Position numbers and translations under genes: made by a program. A DNA stretch of 64,000 nt from Micrasema longulum. Its lineage: Eukaryota; Arthropoda; Insecta; Trichoptera; Brachycentridae. Below are positions 55,556 through 64,000 of this stretch, in pieces. Under the pieces are notes generated by a model, which saw nothing but the letters and a program-made list of their open reading frames with translations, was not told the origin of the DNA and did not search any database. Where the stretch lies: contig JAGVSM010004003.1 of NCBI GenBank assembly GCA_022494885.1, positions 62,001 to 126,000 of the forward strand, given 5' to 3'. How positions within the stretch are numbered: position 1 is the stretch's first letter; every line of letters starts with the position of its first letter.

Positions 55556-55838
55556 TAATATTATGAATTACTTATATAACGCCATTTTCTTAGTATTTTA
55601 CCACAAGGACGCTTTGCAAAGTGATTATACAAATAAATTAACTTAATTTTAACTTTTGGAATTTGTAATTTAAGCAAAACATTTTACTTTGTTATCACAA
55701 GTGGGTTTTAAGTTTGTTCCGAAACATCACTATACTCTCAAAGTTTTGCACTTCTGCTAGGAGAGCTTTCTATGCCGTAGGGCTTGGGACTGCAAATGCG
55801 CGTTCGCCGAATTTAGTGCGCTAATTGCGTAGAGGTAT
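55556..55838 (-). mobile_element. CR1/L2-like LINE 3' end, FGERAFAV family, copy 3
   Basis: The minus strand at 55690-55830 reads AKFGERAFAVPSPTA, stop, KALLAEVQNFESIVMFRNKL and KTHL, stop. The 3' untranslated part has the complement of TATATAACGCCATTTTCTTA and GACGCTTTGCAAAGTGATTA, collinear with the copies at 15.7 and 37.9 kb. This copy lacks the MITE present in copy 2 and so shows the pre-insertion state. Confidence 0.75.
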
Positions 55839-57339
55839 AATTACTTTTCTTCTAGATTATGTGTACGACCTTAGTCAATTCCAATAGTTATATGATGAGA
55901 CACGATGTAAAAGAAACTGAACAAAAGAACATACAACTATGTAGCGATTATTGGGGACTCTTAAATGGATGGTGTTTATATGTTTTCTTGTAAAGTATAA
56001 TAATATTTATCAATACAGTTTTGCTATTTGAATAAAAATCAATTGATCTCTTTACTTTGAAAATTGTAATTCTGTACTTTAAAGCTAAAATGCTGGAAGT
56101 CACATTTAGGAAATTGTGCATAAGGGCGGCTTGAGATTGGAAAACTACAGAAATAGCAGATTCATTAATTTAAGCATATGTATTTACAATTTTAAGAACT
56201 TTATTTAATTTATTAATTATTCGGGGAATAAACGAAATTAAATTAATTTATATGCCCATTTATTTTTTTATTCTCAGCAGGGAAAATTAAAATTTAATTT
56301 ATCAGGATATTTTTTCAAAGGTATGTTTAGAAGTAAAAACATAAGTTATTACTGTTTTTTTTTATTGATGGGCTTTTGATGATAATATTTAAGAAATCAA
56401 CATTGAAAATATGGACTATTAAATAACTATGAGACAATATTTTTTGTTTAAACCGTCCGGTCCGCTTTCAAATTCCTCTTCGGACTTTAGTATAAAAAGT
56501 AGTGTAGAATATTGAATGAAAAACAGTGTTTTTTATAAAATTTTCTTTAAACAAAAACATTAAATAACGTGTCATTATTTAGAACATTAATTTATCGTGA
56601 AAATAACAGGTCAATATAAAATTAATGACATCATATTTATAGCGATACAGCAGTAAATGAATGTAAACTGTATGTGAAAAAAAGCAAAGCAAAATAATGA
56701 AATTATCGGCAAAAGAAATGACATAATGTTTGATTATGACAAAAAGACTTAATCTTGTGCAAAATTTCTCGCTGCGTCAAAAGAAGTTTATCAAAAAAAT
56801 TGTGTAAAATTGATATCCACTTTAATACATGTTATGCTTTAATACCAGCAAACCGTTGAATTTTGTTGAAAGCATTAGTATTATTACTGCACAACTGGTG
56901 GTTTAAAACAAACTATTTCATAAGTGGTATACCGGAGGACTTCAATATTTTAAGCCATAATAGAATCTAAATATACGAACGAAATGACATTCATAACTCA
57001 ATTTTGCAAAAATTGTGACTTCTAGCATTTCAGCTTTAAGGTACAGAGTTTTTTCGCCAGAAAAAGTTATTCCAATTCCGGTCAAAAATGTAGTCGGTTG
57101 GAGCAACGACACGAACAAGAAGAAAACAACAAAATCAAGAACACAAGACCACCATACTGTTACCATTGGCTTTTTTTGGCTATCTTTTGTTTTGGGGATT
57201 GTTAAGCTAGAGCTTCTTTATACAACAACTGACTGTTGTATACGCATATGGCTGTCGTACAAAATCCATTTCTCGTTGCAAGTTATGATCCTACTCAGAA
57301 TGCCCTCGCTTTTGTGCCGGCTCAGTTAAGCAATATATC
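55839..57339. other. AT-rich stretch with an unassigned open region at 57015-57329
   Basis: 57015-57329 is open for 104 codons on the plus strand and partly on the minus strand, and is less AT-rich than its flanks. The plus frame begins MTSSISALRYRVFSPEKVIP and shows no motif I recognise. It could be an exon or a repeat remnant. The rest is AT-rich without recognised features. Confidence 0.3.
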
Positions 57340-57600
57340 AGCATCATTATTCCCTTTTCACACCTAATAGTGCCTAGGGCACTGATTTGGCACACCAAAC
57401 GCGGTTTTTAGATCGTTTTTGTCACATAAAAGTAAGATGCTTAGTCTCTCGCTTTAGGTACCAGTCCAGGGACTATGAAATATTTTTAGTGTAAAAACAC
57501 CCTTTTAATTAAATATTTCATATCAACCATGTCGGAAATCGAACCTGAGACCTCTTGCATGGTAAACAAACGCGCTGACCATTTCACCACGAGGCCGACA
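57340..57600 (-). mobile_element. tRNA-derived SINE1, near full length
   Basis: Starts ATCAGCATCATTATTCCC (tail complement), ACACCTAATAGTGCCTAGGG, CACTGATTTGGCACACC, GTACCAGTCCAGGGACTATG, AACCATGTCGGAAATCGAAC (box B complement), and ends GCGCTGACCATTTCACCACG (box A complement). It is among the better-kept copies. Confidence 0.85.
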
Positions 57601-57999
57601 AAAAAGGATGTACACCTAATTTTATATTAAGCCGTAGTGTTGATACGACAAAAGTTTTTCGTGTACCTTTAAACCTAAGATTTTAATTAATATGTTAAAC
57701 ATGCATAATTACTTATTTTAAAATAAATAACGATTTATTCCATCTAGCTGCGATACACCCACTTGCTGTTTAACGATGCATACGCTTACACATACCTAAA
57801 CTCTTATTCTCATATAAATACATACAAAAACATCCTATTACATATATATATATATGCACGCACACATTTGAAAATATAGCATGATTTAAAATGTTTGATT
57901 ATTATTTAGAACTTTCTTGACTGCATGGTTCTTCTAAAAAATCTTCGTGTAATTTCGACTAACGATTTAATAATACATGCATGAGGTTTATTCTGATTT
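57601..57999. other. AT-rich unassigned, short (TA)n run
   Basis: Contains TATATATATATATG near 57843-57857 followed by CACGCACACA. No gene is recognised. Confidence 0.45.
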
Positions 58000-58500
58000 T
58001 CATAGGCAACTGAAATGGCTCAAAAGACAGCGGAGAGACTATTACTCAATCTCACTTCTGTTTAATGTACTTCATAGTCCTAACGCTCCTATATACCTGC
58101 ATGAAAAATTTTAACGCTTATCAGTTCATGGTTAACCTCTTTGTTATAATTCTAAAAGCACTCTCTTAATACCTATCCATAATTTCTCTTTCTTCTCTAA
58201 CTCATATAGTGTCCATGTGGATCGACTGTTGAATCATCTCCCATCCACCATTAATGATGTTGCTACATGATCTGTGTTTAAATCACGTCTGAAGAAACAT
58301 CTCCTTTCTCTTCCTTAATCTCTCCTTCTTTTCTCTTTTCTCTTTTTTCCTTTTTCTATTTGAGTAATTGTATTGATTTAAGGTTACTTATGCACAAATA
58401 CATTTATTTCTGTTTTTAAATATCTTGAGCTTTTCTTTTATCTTTATTTTCTATTAAATATGTTTTAACTTGAATTATAAAAATAAAACTTTTATTTTAT
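58000..58500 (+). mobile_element. LINE C-terminal domain and 3' UTR, plus strand
   Basis: 58058-58318 is one frame of 86 codons with three internal stops. It reads LFNVLHSPNAPIYLHEKF, then HNFSFFSNSYSVHVDRLLNH, LPSTINDVAT, stop, SVFKSRLKKHLLSLP, stop. This fits the LINE tail block FxxxxPxLWNSLPxxIxxxxxxxxFKxxLKxxL. The region to 58500 is a T-rich 3' UTR with AAAAATAAAACTTTTATTTT at the end. No sister copy occurs in the window. Confidence 0.7.
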
Positions 58501-59444
58501 TGATTAGTTGGAAGAAATTGCCATTTGGCATAGATTAACATTATGACAACTAACATTATGTACAAAAAAAATAATTAATTAATTAAAATAATTAGTAACC
58601 AAACAAAAAGACAGGTACTATTCGAAGTTGGTAGAAAAAGATCAGTCTGTAACCGGGTTTTTTAAATTATTTACTTGCATTTAACGACCAAATAGATTTG
58701 TTTATCTCATGTTTATTTATACCTTTATGTATTCATTTTTTTTTAAACTAGTTTAACTAGCTAAGCTAACAATTTAATAGTAATAAAGCAATGAATTATT
58801 GTGCACTACTATTAATTGTTCTAATGGGACTATTTATGTTTTATTTATATACGTATTTTTTTACGATAACTGTTTTTTTCCATAATGGATTTGGCTGATT
58901 TTGGAATTGGATCACATAGGAACGAGATTGGTAGGCAACAGCTGCTAAATGTACTGAAAACAACGCAAAGTTAGCAAAAAGAAAACCATTTTACAACAAA
59001 ATGGTACGCTAAAAAAATACAAATGGCTTCATACAGTGATATTGCTAAAGTTTTCCGCGTAAAATAAATAATCAAATTAACCCAAATAACGTATTTTTTA
59101 AGGAGGTTTTTTCGTTATGAACTTTCATAGACAATTCTAGAAATCAGTTGCACGGGAAAAATACGTTAAATAAAGTCATTTATTGTAATATTTATTGAAT
59201 CTGCATTTCTATTATGGAATGAGATTATTAAATATGTTAAATAAAAAAACTTGTTTAGGCAAATTGAATTTATTTTGTAGCACTCAGAACATATTATATC
59301 GTTCCGGAAAGCACAGATCTTTCCATTTTCAGATGTAGTAATTTTTATATGTTATATAACTACAACTGCATTTGGAAAGATCTATGCATTCTGAAACTAT
59401 ATATCTAGTGGTGTTGTCAAGTAAATGTTAAATATTCAAACAAA
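58501..59444. other. AT-rich unassigned stretch
   Basis: No gene or recognised repeat copy. Near 59300-59395 an imperfect inverted pair (GGAAAGCACAGATCTTTCCA / TGGAAAGATCTATGCATTCT) could form a hairpin. Confidence 0.4.
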
Positions 59445-60365
59445 ACAAACAAACCATCACGACGTTTCTCCGAGAGGATAGAACGCCACATCACTCTATC
59501 TTTGCATACATATGGAGGATGGGTCATGGGATCTATCACAAACTCTGAATTCGGGCAAAGAAATTTCAGGTTTCTGGGCCCTAAAATATTCAATATGTTA
59601 CCCAAAGATTGCAAATCTATGACCTGGATTCAATTTAGTAAATTCGTAAAAATTGGTTACTTGGTTTAGGTCGAGAAAAATCGGAAAACCTACTCAAAAT
59701 ACATTCCTAAATAATAAATTAAAATTTTATAACTGTATAGTAAATTAACAAGTAGGTAGTAATGTTATTGATTATTTTTTGTAAAAAAATGTCTGCCTTA
59801 AAACAGGTTGTACCTATTTAGGCAGACTAGACATGATCCAGAGAAATCTAATACCTAAGTGTTTATGTAGTAGATAAAATAATTGTTATGTTTGTAAATA
59901 AACTATGATTATTATTATTATTCTTATTCTTATTCTTATTATATCTCGCTTCTTCTACATTCCTACATCTTTGCATGTATGCGCGCCGATTATTCCTAAT
60001 ATAAACAAGTCCATCTTCAAAGGTTTGTTGGATTTGGTCATGTCATGTCTTTTTCGGTCTTCATTTATTTCTGCATCCATCAACATTCGCAAAGTAAATA
60101 TTTTTAGCCGTTCTTTTGCTGTCCATTTGCTCTGCATGTTTAAACCAACAAAGAGCATCTTTCTTTATTTTGCCGATAATGCGTATCTCAACCTTACATA
60201 ATGTACAGATCTTAACATTTGTGCATCTATGCTACATAGTTTTACCACAAATTCGCCTGAGAGATCGCATTTCGACAGCATTCAGCCTATTTTCATCCCT
60301 GTTTTTCACTCCTATACATCAGAGTCGGGACTTTAACAGTTCACAATGGAGTCCTGGTCTCAACC
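59445..60365 (-). mobile_element. RWFGHVERM-family LINE, decayed and split by a nested LINE
   Basis: The right part (59945-60365) carries, in broken minus-strand frames, the equivalents of LVPTLMY, the SLRRMCG region, the RWFGHVERM region and GRPRKTW. The left part (59445-59514) reads YVCKDRVMWRSILSEKRRDG and then a TTTGTTTGTTTTGTTTG-type 3' end. The two parts are contiguous in relatives, so the 430 bp between them are an insertion. Numerous stops show that it is older than the 30.6 kb copy. Confidence 0.75.
59515..59944 (+). mobile_element. Nested LINE 3' end with (ATT)n tail
   Basis: The plus strand from about 59518 reads YGGWVMGSITNSEFGQRNFR, then FLGPKIFNMLPKDCKSMTW and FSKFVKIGYLV, stop. 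This is the LINE C-terminal block xxxGxxSFxxxGPKxxNxLPxxxKxxxxxxxFKxxxK. The following 3' UTR ends GTTTGTAAATAAACTATGAT and (ATT)n / (CTTATT)n at 59908-59945. It sits on the opposite strand inside an older LINE. Confidence 0.7.
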
Positions 60366-61402
60366 CTGAATCAAAATATAAGCAAATTTTTACAATTCAG
60401 AATGCGTTTTTTTTAACGTTTCCAATTTCGTTATTTTCTTGTCGAAATGGGTTCTATTAAAACAGCACTATTAAATTCGTTCTACATGTGTGTTTTGTAA
60501 GTTTCAAACAAAAAGCAAGAAGCATAGTTAATTTTTTTTTATCATCAAAAAAAAAACTTTAAAAATGGTTTGGTGTCAACCAAAGTAATTAATTGATCAT
60601 CAAAAAAGACAAATAATGGAAAATTAATAATAATTTATTTTGCAATTTAACATTGAAATCTAAAATTTTCAAGGATAATTGCCTTCGGGTTAGTAATAAT
60701 AATTTTATGTCGACAATTTTTTTTTAATATTCATTTTGTACGTTTTTTTAAACTTTCTGGTTGTTTAAATATAAATGTGTATTTTTATTATTGACATAAA
60801 TTCATTTATTTTTAATTTTTTCTTCAAATTTGAATATTATTGTATAAAAGAAAATCGTAGTAAAACTTTTAAATCGCTAAAATTAACCTTTTATTTGTTA
60901 AACCAATAGATTAAGCAGTTTTACTTCTAAACTCTATCTCAAACAGTTAAAAGTGTTAACACTTTTTAACCTTTTCACGAAGACGACGAAAACAAGTAAA
61001 ATAATTAAAGTGTGGATTTATCTCACTTGGAAACAAGTTTTAAAAGTTCCCGTTTTATTTTCTTCGCGTAATAAAGTTACTCGTTGGGGATATTTGTGTG
61101 GCGAGAACATTTTGGCTAACTTACTCGCGTCTAGATACTACTGTGGGATAAATATTATTCGATTAGAAGTACACCACAATTTTACAAAAAAATAATATCC
61201 TTGGAAAATAACCTTAAAGGTCAAAACCGCGGCGCTGCAAGATAAAATTTTGTATTGAGTGCCGCACAGTGTAGCTATAGTGCTGTTTGTGTCTTCGAAT
61301 ACTGTGAAAATCATATTTCATGTTGCTGCGACGCGCCGCGCAGTGCCGTTTTAGTGCTGTTTGAAGTAATTGTATTTTTTTCATTCAATAAAATATAAAT
61401 TG
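60366..61402. other. Unassigned; GC-richer duplicated module at 61257-61365
   Basis: Mostly AT-rich. At 61257-61290 and 61332-61365 related modules occur: GTGCCGCACAGTGTAGCTAT, AGTGCTGTTTG and GCGCCGCGCAGTGCCGTTTT, AGTGCTGTTTG. The 80-codon frame at 60953-61195 has no motif. Nothing else is recognised. Confidence 0.4.
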
Positions 61403-61500
61403 GCGGCTCTCTTAGTTATATGGCTAAGACGCTTGCCTCACGCACGGAGGGTTTTTGGTTAGATTCTCGACGAGATCATAATATTTAAATGTGATGTTTT
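61403..61500 (+). mobile_element. tRNA-like SINE head
   Basis: GGCGGCTCTCTTAGTTATAT, GGCTAAGACGCTTGCCTCAC is box A-like, and GGTTAGATTCTCGACG is box B-like (GGTTCGATTCC with changes). The spacing between the boxes is as in tRNA-derived SINEs. It lacks a clear acceptor stem, so it is not a functional tRNA gene. The 3' body and tail are not defined. Confidence 0.5.
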
Positions 61501-61689
61501 TCAAACATGTAATGCATTTTGTAACTTGATAGACACTACAATTATATTATTATTATTCAAATTTACTTTAAAATAAATATAATGTACGCGTTTTAAAAGT
61601 CAGTATATAAACGAATATACAAAACAACACAAAGAGATAGTCAAGTTTCAATAAATAACAACACATTCTAAAAATAAGCAAATAAATGA

Positions 61690-62000
61690 ACGCAAATAAA
61701 ATAATATTGTCAGTTCCATAAACTGCTATTTTCCATGTACTCAATTAGTCCTTAATAGGTCTTTTTTAGAAGTACGACGTTTATAAAAATTTTCAATTTA
61801 TTTTCCGTCATAATTAGAACATTGTCGGATATTCTATTGTAGAAGCGTACGCAGTGCCCTACACACGATGTGCTTACCTTACTCAGCTTTAATTTCGGAA
61901 TTACTAATTTCTCTATACTTCTAATATTGTAATTATGTGTCACTATTTTTTTGAAAGAGAAATATATTTTTAGGCACATACATAATATTCTCATAAATCT
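61690..62000 (-). mobile_element. Jockey-like LINE C-terminus
   Basis: The 80-codon minus frame reads THNYNIRSIEKLVIPKLKLS, KVSTSCVGHCVRFYNRISDN and LKIFINVVLLKKTY, and continues past the stop as a worn EYME piece. This fits the common tail HNYNTRxxxxLxxPxxRLxKxxxSxxxxxxxFYNxLPxxIxxxxxxxFKxxxxxxLLxKxYY. The flanking DNA down to 61690 is 3' UTR-like. Confidence 0.65.
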
Positions 62001-62469
62001 ACTAACTACATTTTTTATTCAGATAACAAATATGAGTATAGAATATTACTACTAAATACAATTTTTATGTTATTTTTTTTTTTTTTAATTGAGTTATGAA
62101 TGCCAATATGATTTTTATCTTATCACGCGTTCATGTAACTAAAGAATGATTATTTTTTTACGTTACGAAATAGTATTTTCAGCATTTTTTTAGTGCAAAT
62201 CTCCACATTTACTATAAAAATACTTAAACAACTTATTTGACTATAAAAACAAATAAAATGTATGTAGTACAAATTGCAAAATGGTCTTTTGAACATACGA
62301 AAACTAAGGCAGCAATTAACGTTTCCCATTACGTAAAAGAAAAAAATAATTGTGTACATAATAGGGAGTGACGTCTTTAAATTTTTGGTATTTATTATTT
62401 TTAATCAGTAATATTTTTAGTATAAATACTCAATAACATACAAAAAAGGGGTATTAATCAAGTGCAAAA
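62001..62469. other. AT-rich unassigned stretch between two LINE copies
   Basis: Contains a T run near 62070-62085. The 69-codon minus frame 62150-62359 has no motif. Confidence 0.4.
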
Positions 62470-63530
62470 AAATAAGTTTAAATGTAACTTTTTACTTCTT
62501 TCTTAAATATGTGGTATTTCTGACTGTACTTTTTATATTCTTCGTTCATTTTATTAAAGAAAAATATTCTTCTGTAAGTATAATTATGTTGTGATGTTGT
62601 TTTTAATTTGGGAATCAAGATGTTACCACTTGCTTTAGGTCGCGTACTTACGTTTTGTAACGTTCAAACACTACTATTTTAATGGATTTGAAGAAAACAA
62701 TTTTTTTTATATGGCAATTTTATATCTTAATAATTCTTTCAAATAAATTCCAGAACTCCAGAATGATGTGTGATATTGTTGACAATAAATTCATCCATAT
62801 TTGTTTAAAAGTCATTTTTTTGTAATACGATTTTGGTGCATTTTATTTCTAATTATACATTTGAGACTGTTTACTTCGTGTTTAATGTCTAATTTTGTAA
62901 TTGAAATGAAAGTTTTAAAAGATTTGCTAAAGATAACAATTGAATAAAGAAGCTGGAATATGTAGTTTAAAATTAATATATTTTAGAAATTTCTTCTGGA
63001 TGTGCTCGAGTGAATCAGAATGTGCACGATAATGGGGCGACCAGACTGGAGAAATATATTCTAAACGACTTTTCACCAGGGAGCAAGAGAGTGGTTTGAT
63101 TGGTGTGATATTTTTAAATTTGCTAGTAACCCTACAAATAAAACCCAACTTACTTAGCGCTTCACTTAAAATCTTGTCAATATGTTTGATAAATGTAAGT
63201 TTATCATAAAAAAAATTCGCCAAGATTCCTAATAAAATCAATTAATAAATAAACCAAAAGTTAAAAATTAAAGGTTTTTTACTTTTAGAAAAGGAAATAA
63301 CCTGGCATTTATCTAAATTTAAAAACATATTATTTTTATTGCACCACTCGTGAATTCTGTTGAGATTCATCTGCTGGGTATTGCAATCATCAGTATTATT
63401 TACAATTTTATAAAGTTTGAGGTCATTGGCAAAAAGTAAATATTTTTCGTCGCTAAAGTTTTCAACAATATCATTTATGAAGATTAACAATAAAATAGGT
63501 TCTTCATTGCTATCCTTGGAATACGTTGTT
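62470..63530 (-). mobile_element. Jockey/CR1-like LINE, RT palm to C-terminus, inactive
   Basis: On the minus strand, 63242-63530 covers the end of the GVPQGS block and LIFINDIVENF, then LLFANDLKLYK, the active-site box, in which the usual YADD reads FAND. It goes on to NMFLNLDKCQVISFSKSK. 62927-63241 continues with LGILANFFYDKLTFIKHIDK, SRLEYISPVWSPHY and HIQKKFLKYINFKL (thumb region). 62470-62655 gives the tail VSTRPKASGNILIPKLKTTS and NYTYRRIFFFNKMN. The replaced Asp and the frame breaks show that it is dead. The upstream fingers and endonuclease are not visible before the window edge. Confidence 0.8.
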
Positions 63531-64000
63531 TGTTGCTAAAAAACTATAGGAGATATGAAAATTTATTTTAACTGCTATTTTTCTATTATATAAGTAACAA
63601 ATGAACTATTTTAGGAGTTCATCACGTATTCCTAGTCGACCAAGTTTCTGCGAAAATTTAAATCATAAATTAATCAATTTAAATATTCCTCTCTTCAATG
63701 CTAAAAATTACCCTAACTGCTAAGAAACCATAACTTTACCGCAACCAATAATTGAGAACACGAGTGGATAAAAGTGTTATATGCCAAAAGCAAAAATCAG
63801 AGATATCTGGGGTTAAAGTGTTGAATTCCAATACAATTATTGATAAAACGATACCTTCATTTTCTCTTAAAATCATTGTTCTGCTTCTTTTTGGTGGTGT
63901 TGTTGTCTTTAAGTGGAAAGGCAGTATTTAAATTTATTAATAAAAAAATTGATTACATTTTTAAAAATTGCAGCATTACGCTACTTATGTCTTCAATTAT
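63531..64000. other. AT-rich DNA at the window edge
   Basis: It could hold the decayed 5' continuation of the LINE, but I see no convincing motif. No gene is recognised. Confidence 0.4.

Noticed and set aside
57015..57329. 104-codon plus-strand frame as a host gene
   Set aside because: It has no recognisable motif, no splice or promoter evidence, and the opposite strand is partly open too. Kept only as an unassigned region.
57843..57857. TATA-type promoter
   Set aside because: The TA run is a simple repeat with no associated gene or other promoter element.
61403..61500. Functional tRNA gene
   Set aside because: Box A- and B-like elements are present, but there is no convincing acceptor stem or complete cloverleaf. 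It fits a SINE head better. The same applies to 49569-49645 and 41459-41525.

Overview
This window reads as intergenic or intronic DNA from a eukaryote with a repeat-rich, strongly AT-rich genome. An insect or other arthropod is most likely. The evidence is the repeat content: piggyBac and mariner transposase relics, at least eight LINE lineages, tRNA-derived SINEs, foldback elements and small inverted-repeat elements. There is no operon structure, no bacterial gene, no rRNA, no convincing tRNA gene and no CRISPR array. I cannot name the species or the order.

Region by region. 0-10 kb: a piggyBac transposase relic carrying a 98-bp insertion, three LINE 3' ends on the minus strand (4.3, 5.9 and 7.9 kb), a fourth LINE at 8.6-9.2 kb, and the first copies of the main tRNA-derived SINE (SINE1) and of a modular foldback repeat (family A). 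10-20 kb: SINE1, a GC-rich patch with inverted motifs, a near-perfect 137-bp palindrome, LINE fragments in both orientations, a mariner relic at 18.6-19.1 kb and a decayed LINE at 19.6-20.2 kb. 20-30 kb: large family-A foldbacks, one of them split by a LINE, and a Tc1/mariner-superfamily deletion derivative with both termini at 27.4-28.4 kb. 30-33 kb: the best-preserved sequence, a 5'-truncated LINE (30587-32281) with a long reverse-transcriptase frame, a (TAG)n tail and a 13-bp target-site duplication. Just beside it is a minus-strand exon-like open frame (30153-30531), the only candidate for a host coding exon. 33-47 kb: SINEs, family A, a GC-rich island at 36.7-37.0 kb, a TA-flanked MITE nested in a LINE, short palindromes and long featureless AT-rich DNA. 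47-64 kb: an endonuclease-bearing LINE whose reverse-transcriptase core is deleted, more SINEs, a MITE, a LINE nested in a LINE at 59.4-60.4 kb, and two decayed LINE copies at 61.7-63.5 kb.

Nearly everything recognisable is mobile-element sequence, mostly 5'-truncated and carrying frameshifts and stops. Nesting gives a partial order of events: family A predates one copy of the RWFGHVERM-type LINE, that LINE family predates the plus-strand LINE at 59.5 kb, and the FGERAFAV-type LINE predates the 421-bp MITE. Family assignments come from translating the sequence by eye and recalling conserved motifs; no database search was run. I found no convincing new cellular system. The most unusual structures are the modular direct and inverted arrangement of family A, the unidentified GC-rich island, two orphan coding-like frames and the exon-like frame next to the young LINE.
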